Shown: positions 21,837 through 32,166 of the stretch, in pieces
How positions within the stretch are numbered: the first letter of the stretch is position 1
Layout: each line of letters opens with the position of its first letter
Origin: Parelaphostrongylus tenuis
Taxonomy: Eukaryota > Nematoda > Chromadorea > Rhabditida > Metastrongylidae
Reading direction: 5' to 3'
Length of the DNA: 64,000 nucleotides
NCBI GenBank assembly: GCA_019055375.1
Contig: JAHQIW010000215.1
Span: 1 to 64,000, forward strand
Translations under genes and position numbers: made by a program
The notes under the pieces: model-generated
The model's input: only the letters and a program-made list of their open reading frames with translations
The model's database searches: none
What the model was told of the DNA's origin: nothing

Positions 21837-22035
21837 GTTCTTTTCTTTTACCGTGCGGATCTCAATACTTCTTGCATCAGTCGTCTTTTATCTAGAATCT
21901 AGTGAGCACATCTCCTTGCAATCTCGAGGATAGCCTGGCTGTGGCTATTCTTTGGTGACTGCGGAAAGCGTTGGGGGTAGGTTTCAGCCTCACGCGCTCC
22001 GCGACGAGCATTACAGCCACTTGGCCACGGAGGCT
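21837..22035 (-). mobile_element. SINE2 copy
   Basis: In reverse orientation it has GTGCGGATCTCAATACTTCT, CTCGAGGATAGCCTGGCTGT and CACTTGGCCACGGAGGC at the head. In the downstream duplicate a SINE2 lies at the corresponding place (60950-61178), but in plus orientation. Confidence 0.75.
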
Positions 22036-22119
22036 TCATTTCCTATAATTAGAAAGTATAATTGGATAGGTAACCCTCAAGGTTGATATTATCAATGCCG
22101 AGGCTTACAGAAAGTCGCT

Positions 22120-22810
22120 TTATTTAGGAGACAATTGTGTTTCTAAAAAATTTGTTGCAGTTTTCATTTGATACCAGCCGCTTACAGCGCAAGTGATTTA
22201 CCATCTTAGCTAGGCTCGTCTTCTTGATTAAGAGATTCTCGATGAAATGAGGGAGAAGGAACATGTTTATCATATCTCAAAGGATGAATGGTGTCTAATG
22301 AGGTGTCCATGATCATTGATGATACCTTGATTCGTCGGATATTCGAAGATGTGCTGGCTCAATGGGGCGAACTCCGGCGAGGAGAAGTATTGTGGAATCT
22401 TCCACTGCCGTCTCGATCTGGTTACGCGCATCTACAAAGATCCCCTTCGCTTTGTTTTAGCCGATCGGGCAGAAAGTCGTTCGTCTTTAGGACAGTTACC
22501 TTATTCTATAATCCCTTAAGTGACACTGTGACCAGTCCTCTAGTCAACTATTCAAGGCACCCTCGTCGAGAAATGTCGCTTGAGAAATGTCGCTTCCCTT
22601 ATAGTCTTCTATAGAGGTTTCTTCGCTCAAATGAATTTACGACATCTTCTCTGCAAGACGTACTAGTTTGTCGCATCAAAAAAGACATGATCTGGTTGGA
22701 AAAGCGTCTTGAGAAGGTGCTCATTGATAATCTTCCGAAGGAGAATTGATACTTGTGGTGAAGTTGGCTATTTGTGTCGACGAGGACGTGCACAGCATGC
22801 CTTTCCTTGG
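22120..22810. repeat. Dispersed repeat R4, copy 2
   Basis: Has GAGATTCTCGATGAAATGAG, GGAACATG, ATGATCATTGATGATAC, CCACTGCCGTCTCGATCTGG and CGTTCGTCTTTAGGACAGTT. The minus strand reads VDARNQIETAVEDSTILL. No SINE1 lies inside it. A plus-strand frame at 22817-22975 ending at a GTAACT donor (PCPEKECRDANG) could be an exon but is not supported further. Confidence 0.6.
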
Positions 22811-23089
22811 TGATTTATGTCGTATAAAGTGTTGGGTGTTAGAACTGGCGACGTGTTTGGACATTTGCAGCGTTCTTACTATCATCTGTTCAGGATCCTT
22901 TTCTCTTCGAGAGTGTTCTCCATGGAAGATCGTCGATGGCCTTGCCCAGAGAAGGAATGCCGCGATGCTAATGGTAACTCTTTTGTCAAGCGATATATCA
23001 GTTTCGTCTTACTTTTTCGAATATATTACCTCGTTGATTGCAAAGTAAGCATACTGCTTTTGAATATATTTTGTTTATATATGCGGAGG

Positions 23090-23397
23090 AGCGCATGTGG
23101 CGCAGTGATGATTACTGGTGCTCCGCGTTGCACACGAGGTCAATGGTTCGATCTCGAGCTCATGGCTTACCAAGCTATCCATCCTTCCGGGGTCGATAAA
23201 TTGATACCAGACCGGTCCCAGACTTGCATGGGAGGATAAGCAGCGCTGACAATGACTCAATACAGTGGTAGACCACCACGAGTCATTGTGAAGACCAGAT
23301 ATATATTCAGTCATCTCAAGCGAACATGAAAACTAAAGACGCGTGCATGGCGCATTCCTCAGGGACTGATGAACACCGAGAGGTTTATCCGTTATCC
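23090..23397 (+). mobile_element. SINE1 copy
   Basis: Head GGAGCGCATGTGGCGCAGTG, B box ATGGTTCGATCTCGAGCTC, and tail GGTTTATCCGTTATCC are all visible. It is followed by TA/TG microsatellite sequence (23400-23450). Confidence 0.85.
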
Positions 23398-23454
23398 ATA
23401 CATATTTATGTACAAGTGAATATATATATATGTATGTAGTATGCACATATACAT

Positions 23455-23732
23455 AAAGGATAAAGGATAAAGCTCTCGGCGTTAATCAGTCCCTGAGGGA
23501 TGCGCCATGCATTCGACTTCAATTTTTAACTGGCCTTTACAATGACTCGCGGTGGCCTCCCGCTGAACCGAGCCAGTGCTGCTTATCCTCCCAGATAAGT
23601 CTGAGACCTGTCTGGTACCAAAATTCGACCCCGGAGGGATGGATGGCTTGGTGAGCCAGCCATGAGCGCGAGATCGAACCGTTGACCTCGTGTGCGACGC
23701 AGAGCACCTCTAACCACTGCGCCACATGCGCT
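23455..23732 (-). mobile_element. SINE1 copy (internal deletion)
   Basis: Reverse orientation, beginning AAGGATAAAGGATAAAGCTC and ending CCACATGCGCTC. About 35 bp around the TATGCATTCAATTCACCTC part of the body is missing. It forms an inverted pair with the SINE at 23090-23397, with a short microsatellite between them and a long one after. Confidence 0.85.
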
Positions 23733-23739
23733 CCACAGC

Positions 23740-23800
23740 GCTTATATATACATATATGTGCATACATGCAGGTATATGCGTATACATTTATGCATATGCG

Positions 23801-23840
<40 letters not shown>

Positions 23841-24118
23841 TATAATACATATAATACTCGTGTACATATAGTACATATAAATTTCCTTATAGGAGGGGCA
23901 TGTAAGCCCTTATATGTATGTATACATACACGCGCATACGTATATGAGCGTGCACCAATGACATGTATACGCATATATGCGTATATTTTAAATATGTGTA
24001 ACGTGTGCATATATATGTATATATATGTATATATATATATATATGTATATATAACCACGTACATGCGTGTACATACGTGCATGTACATACATGTACGCAT
24101 ATATATGTGCGTGTATAG
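23740..24118. repeat. Alternating purine-pyrimidine microsatellite
   Basis: About 380 bp made almost only of TA, TG and CA steps (ACATATATGTGC, GTATATGCGTATAC, ATATATGTATATATATGT). The long ORFs on both strands (up to 187 codons of Tyr, Ile, Met, Cys and His) are products of the repeat. Such sequence can adopt Z-DNA or cruciform forms. Confidence 0.9.
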
Positions 24119-24312
24119 GTGGCTTCATATACTCTAACGTCTCGGTTTTTGTGGAAGCACCTTCGTGTAATCAAGATGAGGTCGCAGTGTCCATATTAAC
24201 TGCAGTCTCCTATCATCCATCGACAGCTAAATGCCATCTCGGTTTGAACTGCGAGAGATCTGTTCAAAAACGGAAACTGACTATCACTCGGCTATATATA
24301 TTCATTTTCTAA
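24117..24312 (+). CDS. Possible exon, unknown protein
   Basis: About 64 open codons after the microsatellite, with a coding-like composition (NVSVFVEAPSCNQDEVAVSI, then TAKCHLGLNCERSVQKRKL) and ending in TAA. There is no convincing acceptor. The ATG of the longest frame lies inside the microsatellite, so the start is unknown. Confidence 0.2.
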
Positions 24313-25349
24313 CACTTCCATCCCGTCGAAAGTCTTTAGGTGGCTTTACTCATACGCATATGATAATATCAGCGTGATAATATGCTTAGCTTAAAAGATG
24401 GCCAAAGCGAAACTAAACGACTCGACGAGTTTTCAAATATATCGAATATGTAAAGTACTCGGGAGCAAACAACGTCTCGCTTCACTCCCAAATTTTTTGT
24501 GTTTTAGCACTTCTCGCTCCAGCCTGTGCTTCGTAAATAGGTGGAAAGGTCGATCAGGGTTTTTGGGCCTCGAAAGCATTAATATGAGGAGCCCACAGAA
24601 ATGAGAATGGGAATTCTAAAGCTTCAACCTACGTCTGCAATTAAAGATCCAATAAAACGCTGTACAAGTCAAGATATCGACAGTCAGGTCCGCTATCTGG
24701 GGGACAAAAGTCATCATTAACGGGGTCTCGATTAATAGCAACCATGCAGCTGTAAGACTGCCGGCTGATTGATTGATTAAACGAAAATTCAGAAGATGCA
24801 CATTTTCGTCGAGTTTCTCTGTCTAGAACATGTTATTTGCCCTGTAGCACTTAACAAGAGCAGAAGGAAGCTATATTGGTCTTTATGCGATTTGTTCGGT
24901 GATCAGCGGTAAGGAAGGTGCATGAATGACACCGGTCAGCTGCACAGAACTCGTGGCTGTTGGGACACCATGGCGTGGTTTAGACAGTTCTGATCTCTTC
25001 CTGGTAGCTCAAGTAATTAGAAATTATCTTAGTCCAGAGGCCAAGGGATGTCACTAAATCTTTGTCTGTCGCCCTACTTCGAGTTTATCTGTTAGGTTTG
25101 TAATCGAGGGAAGCTGTCAAGGTACTGCGCGTCGAAGCTGGAAACGTGCTGGAATTAGATGTATAATTGAAAATCTTCACATTAATATATCAATACTACG
25201 TCAATAATCCTGTGTCTAAAAGGCTCAAAGACCTTTAGATTTGTAACTGAGGACGAGAGAATAGAATTGACTTCTTGTAACTTTTGGCCCTAAAGCAATA
25301 AACACCAAATTTTTTAAACGAAAGTAGTTAAAATTGCTTAACATTACTA

Positions 25350-25600
25350 TATAATGTATGCGCCATCGGCCTGAACACATTTCTCTCATTTCTCAGTCAG
25401 CAAATCAGCACCACGTTTATAGAGCTCGTCAACCTTGGATTCAAAAAAAAGTTCTCAGTCATCTACAATCATTTATATCTCGGAACTTCTTCTTGCTCAG
25501 GAAGTGCTTCAGCGACCGAACCAGGTTTATGTGTGCACAATTCCTTGAGCCTTTGCATAGTTTATCTTCTTGAAGGCGGTCTGTGAATCGCGTCCTGAGT
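25350..25600 (-). mobile_element. mariner C-terminal relict, minus strand
   Basis: The minus strand reads INLVRSLKHFLSKKKFRDIN (the region after the third catalytic Asp). After a frameshift come ESKVDELYKRGADLLTEK and EKCVQADGAYI, the usual mariner C-terminus (FY-x-x-GI-x-x-LPERW-x-KCVEADG-x-YF). Confidence 0.75.
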
Positions 25601-25639
25601 CGTCCTCGTAAAGCAGCAAATCTCATAGATTTCGAACTC

Positions 25640-25800
25640 GTTGATCGGTCATGGTGCGGCAAGCTTGGACAAATTTGGTACTAAAAGAAAGCTCAGGAAA
25701 TTCAGCACGAAGCGGTGATGTTTTGTTGCCTGAGAGATGGCGGAAATGTGTTGAGGCTGATTGGGCGCAAACTTTGAATGGTATGGTATCGTTGAGCAGT
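25640..25800 (+). mobile_element. mariner C-terminal relict, plus strand
   Basis: The plus strand reads LKESSGNSARSGDVLLPERW followed by RKCVEADW, again the mariner C-terminus. It lies head to head with the minus-strand relict at 25350-25600, so two copies or an inversion are involved. No TIRs were located. Confidence 0.7.
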
Positions 25801-26289
25801 TTCAATCACTTCCGGTAAGTAATGGTGTCTATCGCTCTAGTGCCAAAATCTATGGAAAGACCTAATATGGGAACAATTACATTGATAACCGTCAATTAGT
25901 ATCTCGCATGTGTTTCTAGAGTTTGTTGATCCTGTGTGGAGACAATTAAGCCGATAATACTGAAGCTGCATTTCTAGGACTTCATACCTAGCACGCCAAC
26001 TACTTCGATAGGTGCGCCAAATCTCCATGACTCGCTGGCGAATGTGCCAAATTATTTCCAGTCTCCACTGCCAGGATATCCAATATCTGGAGGTGATAGT
26101 GTTTACAGTTTTCTTCGAATTATTCTTCAAAGCGATTTACGGGATAAATCAATTAATCAGTAGTGGATGGCACACTAGTTAACCCTTACGGGACCGTGGA
26201 CCCACCTTTGCATCTTTCACCCCAGTGTGGTAAGGCATTTGAACTGTTGTTGTATTATTTCAATTGTATTATTGTTGATATTTTCCTAC

Positions 26290-26740
26290 TTATAATAACG
26301 CACTATACCTTTATCTCGAGTGCTTTGTTTGACCACGCTCAAATTTCAATATATCCTTTCATCATTATTTGAGCCAACATATCATCTGGTCTGGTAAGGG
26401 CTCTTGTACAGCCCGAGACACGTGTTTCGTCCTTACAGACTCATCAGCCGGGCAGAAACCCGTCGTCTGTCGATCTTTTTATAGTCAGTTCTCTCGGGAG
26501 CGTCACACTCCTTATAGAGAGTTATCGACGACGTACGCTTTACACTCTATGTCAAGTGAAACATTCACATAATCTATATAAAAAGATCGACAGACGACGG
26601 GTTCTGCCCGGCTGATGAGTCTGTAACGACGAAACACGTGTCTCGGGCTGTACAAGAGCCCTTACCAGACCACATGATATGTTGGCTGAAATAATGATGA
26701 AAGGATAACGTACTATATCTGCATATAATATAACCTAGGA
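26290..26740. mobile_element. Foldback element FB1 (palindromic copy)
   Basis: The left half has CAACATATCATCTGGTCTGG, GGCTCTTGTACAGCCC, ACACGTGTTTCGTCC and GTCTGTCGATCTTTTTATA. The right half, from 26578, is the inverted copy, ending CCACATGATATGTTGGCTGA and AATAATGATGAAAGGATA. The centre is about 100 bp and contains CTCTCGGGAGCGT and TTTACACTCTATGTCAAGTG. No ORF is supported. Confidence 0.8.
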
Positions 26741-26957
26741 AAATAACAACAGCGATATGATTGAAATAACAAACTAACACATTCAACGCTTTCTCACGTC
26801 AGGGATTAGAGATGCAGAGGAGGTGGGTTCATGGTCGCAAAAGGATCTAAGGTGTAAGAAAATGGGCCCTCATGTCTGTCTGCCGGTGCTTAGTAAAGCC
26901 AAATACATGGTGCATTCCTTTACCGGTTACTAAAAGTTGAAAACCTTCTCGTTTCAG

Positions 26958-27052
26958 CAGATTGGTACTGCTCTCGTATGAGGGACGATCCACTTAGTTC
27001 TCTCCCGAATGTCACTTCACTGATGTATCCCACTCTCGGCCAAGTTCCACAG
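26958..27052 (+). CDS. Candidate exon E1, unknown protein
   Basis: Acceptor CTCGTTTCAG and donor GTAACC frame 95 bp, phase 1 at the start and phase 0 at the end. The 31 open codons include DWYCSRMRDDPLSSLPNVTS, followed by a Pro- and Gln-containing stretch. Both sites fit nematode consensus. It has the same length and phases as the cassette exon at 36882-36976, but no clear sequence similarity. Family unknown. Confidence 0.5.
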
Positions 27053-27214
27053 GTAACCTTGTTTGTTGAAACTACTTAGTCACCACAGGACATTTACCCT
27101 TATGATTTTTCGGTGGTCTTTATGAACTATGATCTTTTATTGTCTCAATCAGTGTGGATCTACATTTAAGAGTGTTGATAGGTTGTGTCGCTGAAAAAGT
27201 GATAGCAGAGCGGT

Positions 27215-27287
27215 CGCCTCGATGGTGCAGTGGTAGCACGCGACCCGTTATGAGTGGACGCGGGTTCAACTCTCAGCTGGGTCGAAT
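27215..27287 (+). ncRNA. Solitary tRNA-like sequence
   Basis: Contains GATGGTGCAGTGGTAGCACG (A-box region) and CGCGGGTTCAACTCTCAGC (B-box region, degenerate), followed by TTTT at 27290-27293. It resembles the arms of the foldback elements but has no inverted partner nearby. Confidence 0.45.
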
Positions 27288-27839
27288 GTTTTACATGCCA
27301 CACAAAATTTTTTTTGTGATCAGAAAGCTGTTTGCTTTGGTTTACATACTTCTAGCCACTGGGGTTAGAGGTCATTGACATTGCTGTTCCCATCATGCCA
27401 ATTTTGTTCGCAAATCTTATCATTTATGTTATAAACTCTTAATCATTAAGTCTATCGGTAGTTCTGAATCGTAGTGTATACTATCTCGACATCTTTAGAA
27501 AGTCTGAGAAAGGTGTACTAATGTCTAGTTTACCTTCAGTTACTTTCAGAGTTTTGTTAGTGGTACGCCAGTCTCGGAGACTACTAATCAGAGCATCTTT
27601 GGCTATAATCCCTTTCTAAACGCCTTTTGGAACAGCATATGGAGATATTGGTCTGCACAAGTATTTTGGACTCTTCAGTTTTTTTCTTTCTACTTTGTGT
27701 AAACTGAAATACTGTGCTTTAGCCAGCCATAATCAGCAGGACATCGGGATTCCACAGAATTATGATCTTCTTGGTCGGCCAAATGATGAAGTATGTTTGC
27801 ATGTTAGTACTGAAAACTTTCCTATTATGCGTTTATATG

Positions 27840-27879
27840 CATATGTATACATATATATACATATACATATACATATATT

Positions 27880-27916
<37 letters not shown>
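27840..27916. repeat. TA/CATA microsatellite
   Basis: Contains TATATACATATACATATACA and a long TA run that replaces the head of the SINE starting at 27917. A similar tract lies at 28176-28290 on the other side of that SINE. Confidence 0.95.
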
Positions 27917-27918
<2 letters not shown>

Positions 27919-28176
27919 ATGGTCCGATCTCGCGCTCATGGCTTATTAAGCCATCCATCCCTCCGGGGTCATTAAATTGGTACCAGACAGGTCTCAGACT
28001 TGTCTGGGAGGATAAGCAGCACTGACTCGGTTCAGCGGGAGGCCACCGCGAGTCATTGTAAAGGCCAGATATGCATTCAGTCACCTCAAAACGAAGTCAG
28101 AAATTGAAGTCGAATGCATGGCGCATCCCTCAGGGATTGATAAACGCCGAGAGCTTTATCCTTTTATCCTTTATAT
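27917..28176 (+). mobile_element. SINE1 copy, 5'-truncated
   Basis: Starts inside the tRNA-like head at CAATGGTCCGATCTCGCGCT, so the A box is missing. The rest is well preserved to GAGCTTTATCCTTTTATCC. Microsatellites lie on both sides. Confidence 0.88.
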
Positions 28177-28204
28177 GTATATACCTATACATGCCCACAT
28201 GTAT

Positions 28205-28240
<36 letters not shown>

Positions 28241-28611
28241 GTAAAAACACACGTATATGTACATATATGTATCCTTACGTTTATGTACATTTGCATATAC
28301 GTGCTTTCGAAACGAAATCACTTTGAAAATGTGCTTATCTATAGAAAATTTGACTCGGGAATCCATAAACAGTCATGATTTTGGCGCGTTTGTCCGTTCA
28401 ATCGAGCGATATCTTTGTGCATCCTTTCAGTGCATATTTCCCGTGGGCCTCTGGAAAATGGCGCGCTGAACTAGTTTCTAAGGCAGTCATTCTACTGAAG
28501 ATTACGAGGAAGGGATGAGTAGGGAAAAAAGTTGCAGGGCAGAGAAAGGCATCTCTTGAATTGCGAATTCTAAGGAGTGTTTCATCACGCATGGGCACTA
28601 TAGCTTCCATA

Positions 28612-28911
28612 AAGGATCAAGGGATAAAGTTCTTCGCGTTGATCAATCCCTGACGGATGAGCCATCCATTCCTTTTCGATTTTCAGCTTCGTTCGAGGTG
28701 ATGGGATGCATATCTGGCCTCTGAAATGACTCGTGGTGGCCTCCCGCTGCATAGCCCATGCTGCTTATCCTCCCAGACAAATCTGAGACCCGTGGTACCA
28801 ATTTACCGACCCCGCAGGGAGGGATGGCTTGCTGAGCCATGAGCACGAGGCCGAATCATCGACCTTGTGTATGACGCATGGCACCCCCTTGCCAATGCGC
28901 CGCATGCGGCC
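28612..28911 (-). mobile_element. SINE1 copy with 14-bp target-site duplication
   Basis: A diverged full-length copy in reverse orientation. It is flanked by perfect direct repeats CTATAGCTTCCATA at 28598-28611 and 28912-28925, so this is an authentic retroposition event. Confidence 0.9.
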
Positions 28912-29098
28912 CTATAGCTTCCATACAAGTCGCAATGTGTTAATAATTCATTTAAAAACTTCAGATGATACCCTACTTGGGAATTTCCATTCGCAGTAAT
29001 TTCAAAATAAGTTTTAGAATGAGATTTATTTCTTCCGCAACCTACATTATATCCATCTTTAATGCCTTCTCATAGAAGATGATAGTTTGATGTTACAG

Positions 29099-29161
29099 GA
29101 ATTGCTCAGACTTGGTATCACTCGGCCAATCCCGATCATGCCGACTCCGCCAGTAACTGCT
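29099..29161 (+). CDS. Candidate exon E2, unknown protein
   Basis: 63 bp between the acceptor TTTGATGTTACAG and a consensus donor GTAAGT, phase 0 at both ends. The 21 codons include ELLRLGITRPIPIMPTPPVT, Pro-rich and probably disordered. The phase fits the end of the exon at 26958-27052, so the two could be neighbours. Short length makes chance openness likely. Confidence 0.35.
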
Positions 29162-29589
29162 GTAAGTTTTGCAGTTAAGTGATTTTTTAAAGTTTGAATT
29201 CCTAAACTCCTCAGCCCTTTAAGAAGAATTAAGTTCTATACAAAACATAATTGGAAAGTCTATGTTGTCTACAAGTGTTATCCGCCAGGGTGGTTCTGTT
29301 CCCCCTCAGGTCCTTCTACATTTTGTGTGTTTACTAGATGGTTCCCACTAGGAATGTGCTTGGCTTCTTCATGCGATGATCACGTTGGGACCTCATTTTT
29401 GAGGTCTAATTTACAAATCGTTTTGGTTCTCTGGAGTACACTCTGTTTTTATTATTTATGTACTGGAACTGTACTAATTATGCAAATAATCTATCGATTG
29501 CTATTTCTTGATTCGTAAACTGCGTGTTTTTGACAAGACGTTTTTGAAGGTCTATCTATTATCCATTTTGCTTCAAGCGCGCTGTTTGG

Positions 29590-30140
29590 TCTTCAGAAAA
29601 GGTTACCTCAGTACCTGTAGCTCTTCGATATGGCTGAAGTAGCCGCCCATATTTCTGCCATTAAGCACGGACTTTGACTAAGGCGGTGCCCTGTTCTGTT
29701 CTTATCCAAGCTCTGTCAAGTCGTTAACAATACTCATTAATTGTCTTAGGTATACGTAAGACGAAATCTCTTCACGTTTTGATTTGTATAGGTAATCTGC
29801 CTTTTCTCCGTATCAGCTGTTCTGCGGTTTTCAGAAACTTGATTTCTCCTATGGATTCATAGTCCTATGCCCAGCCACTGTAGCGTGTAGTTGATTAGCT
29901 TTGGCAGTCTTTTGTTGGAGTGTTGTTAGTAAGGGCTGATCGGTTAGAAAATCCGCTATTATATACACAGTCAACATGGTTTTCGTAGGATATATCTGTG
30001 CAATGATAAGCTGAGACGAATTAGGCTTCCTCAACATTGTCCGGTAAGATTATTCCCATGCAGACCTTTATAAATTCCTGGGACATTTGGATGTGAATTG
30101 ATCCTCTACGAAATCCAGCTTGTTCTTAAGATTAGAGTTA
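29590..30140 (-). mobile_element. Non-LTR retrotransposon RT relict
   Basis: Read on the minus strand: EQAGFRRGSIHIQMSQEFI (an RT motif beginning E-Q-A-G-F-R-R-G), then IADFLTDQPLLTTLQQKTAK, a degraded Y/F-A-D-D block with the usual downstream helix, then further frameshifted segments. It looks different from the RTE copies here. Family and edges are uncertain. Confidence 0.45.
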
Positions 30141-30175
30141 ATCTCGCTTTGTCACTCTAATTGATCGTTACCAGT

Positions 30176-30522
30176 TCTTTTTCTCGCTGTGCGGATCCCA
30201 GTAATTCTAGTATTTAACTCATCGTCTCGCTATTATCGTTTGGTTGAAGATTTGTCTTCTTTCTTCTTCTTCTCCCTTCTCCTTCTTCTTCTTCTTCTTC
30301 TAAAGAGAGAGAGAGGGAGGGAAAGAGAGACCTTCTTCTCCCTTCTTCTTCTTCTGAAGGGGGAGGTTGAGGGGGGTAGGGGGACCGTTTGAGCACATCG
30401 CCTTGCAACCTCAAGGATAGCCAGGCTGAACCGTTCGTTACCGATTGCCGGAGAGTGTCAAGGGGATCAACCCCGTCTCGAGCATCATCAGCCGCTTGAC
30501 CAGCTATCCCCAGGTTTTTACT
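30176..30522 (-). mobile_element. SINE2 copy with expanded purine/pyrimidine tract
   Basis: The two halves (GTGCGGATCCCAGTAATTCT and CAAGGATAGCCAGGCTGAAC with GGAGAGTGTCAAGGGGATC) are separated by a long TTCTTC/GAGAGA/GGGGGA tract (30255-30385). The tract sits where the family has a short polypurine stretch, so that stretch has probably expanded. Confidence 0.65.
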
Positions 30523-30766
30523 CTGATGCCTTGAAATTAGTTTTGTCCCTCTGCTACAAAATGTTGGCATTTGTCTGGTGAAGTGGAAACGTAGTATCGT
30601 ATTCGATTACATCTTTTACATCTCTAATTTGCTGTCTATAATCCTTGCTGACGAACTTCATATTTTTCTACAAGGGGATCACCCATTCCACGTCTAGTAC
30701 AGTATAGTCAAATTACTTATTTTGAAAACCCATTCAATATTGCCCGATGACCTCCAGAGCTGTACT

Positions 30767-31237
30767 AACACAATGGGGACCGTAGACCCACAGACTGCGG
30801 TGACGAGTGCCGCCGTCCAACAGAAGGAAGTTACTGGTTTGACCGTCGAACAAGACGCTTCACTTTAGTTTTTTTGGTGTTATCCTTTTCTTTCACTACA
30901 ATATTGTCAAATCACTGGCACATCAGATCACACCATATCGCACATATTAAAGCCTAAGACAAGCGATCAGCCGCATAATGTAGGTCTCGTATCAAAAAGT
31001 AGTGCAATGTTAGGCAACTGAGCAATTTTGTTATAATAATTACGTGATATAGGAGTACTAATCGGCACCAGAAAAAAACACGAAGAAACCGTGGTGAAGT
31101 GTCGTGTTAGGGGATCGAACCAGCAACCTTCTTCCAGATAGACGGCAGCACGAGGCACTCGTCACCACCGCGTCTAAATCGCCGCGCGCGTGACAAGATG
31201 GGGCTGGCGCTGTGAGTCCGCGGTCCCTAATGTGTTA
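30767..31237. mobile_element. Inverted-repeat element with tRNA-like inner arms
   Basis: The left end TAACACAATGGGGACCGTAG and right end GCGGTCCCTAATGTGTTA are inverted copies. Next to them lie GTGACGAGTGCCGCCGTC (left, plus strand) and its inverted partner with a B-box-like GGTTCGATCCCC (right, minus strand), so here the tRNA-like parts face inward. A related end fragment (GGGACCGTGGACCCA) lies at 26189-26203. Confidence 0.6.
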
Positions 31238-31473
31238 AGATCCGGGAGAAGGTGCTGTGTACACCACAAGATTGAAAACCTATCACCTGCATGAGCTGTA
31301 TCGTAGAATATCCGTATGTGCTTCTCTGACCTTTCTTTATTACAAAAAACATTTTCCTAGTAGGTGCGAAGAAGTGGAGTTAGCCTTGTAGACTATGTCT
31401 GATTAAACAGCAGTCTCTGATTTAAGCTCTCGTACTGTACTCCTGTTTCTTATTACTTCTATTCTCAAACTCT

Positions 31474-31730
31474 GGGCGCTTGTGGCGCAGTGATTAGAGG
31501 TGCCCTGCGGCACACAGATGGTCGTTGGTCCGGTCGCGTGCCCTCAGGCTCACAAGCCTTTCCTCCTCCGGGGTCGGCCATTTGGTACCAGACCCGTCCA
31601 AGAGGATAGCAGCAGTGACTTGATACATCGCTAGGCCACCGAGCGTCGTAGACCACCTCGAACGATGCTACTAGTGTATGAGACATCCTTTAGAGATTGA
31701 TCAACGCTCAGTACTCTGTCAAAATTCTTT
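31474..31730 (+). mobile_element. SINE1 copy (diverged)
   Basis: The head GGGCGCTTGTGGCGCAGTGA, GGGGTCGGCCATTTGGTACC and GAGATTGATCAACGCTCAGT are recognisable. The B box is degraded (GTTGGTCCGGTC). Confidence 0.75.
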
Positions 31731-31731
31731 T

Positions 31732-32047
31732 TATCTGATCGTCACTTGCGGTGATATGATGTTACAATATACCCAATATTGTGGAGTGCTGTGCAAAAAC
31801 ATTTGCTTCAACCGGGATCCGAACCATATCTCACGATAGCGGTAGCCCCGCCAGACCGTAGACGGTTGGCTGTTGTAGCGTAAAAATAGTGCTGTGCAAA
31901 ACGAGCGTCGGTGGCGCAACGGTTAGCATACGCTTCCGGAAAGAGTGGGATTTGTGTTCGAATCCCGGCTGACGCAAATGTTTTTGCACAGCACTTCACA
32001 TTATTGGGTATATGTAACATCAGACCTCCGCAAGTGGCGGTCAGATA
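31732..32047. mobile_element. Foldback element with two outward tRNA-like arms
   Basis: The ends match as inverted repeats (TATCTGATCGTCACTTGCGG and the complement of CCGCAAGTGGCGGTCAGATA), followed by TATACCCAATA, GTGCTGTGCAAAAAC and its inverted counterpart GTTTTTGCACAGCAC. The left arm carries a minus-strand B box (GGTTCGGATCCCGG), and the right arm the complete tRNA-like body at 31905-31975. A T5 run follows both. Confidence 0.75.
31905..31975 (+). ncRNA. tRNA-like sequence, 71 nt
   Basis: Acceptor stem GCGTCGG/CTGACGC (7 bp with one G-T), anticodon stem CGCTT/GAGTG, loop CCGGAAA (GGA at 34-36, C at 33), A box TGGCGCAACGG and B box GTTCGAATCC. The T stem has one mismatch. TTTTT at 31980-31984 would end a pol III transcript. 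Confidence 0.6.
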
Positions 32048-32166
32048 CCCAATATCTGTCAACACAAGTAGGTTCAATGCCGATAGCGCCTCCTCCGCAA
32101 GACCGTCGACGGTTGGCTGTTGACATATAACGCGTTGTAGCGTAAAAATAGTGCTGTGCAAAACGA

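Noticed and set aside
23537..24137. Long ORFs (187 and 151 codons) on both strands
   Set aside because: They are translations of a TA/TG/CA microsatellite and a SINE; Tyr/Ile/Cys/His runs on both strands at once are not protein genes.
30214..30570. 118-codon minus-strand ORF rich in Glu, Ser and Arg
   Set aside because: It is produced by the expanded purine tract inside a SINE2 copy.
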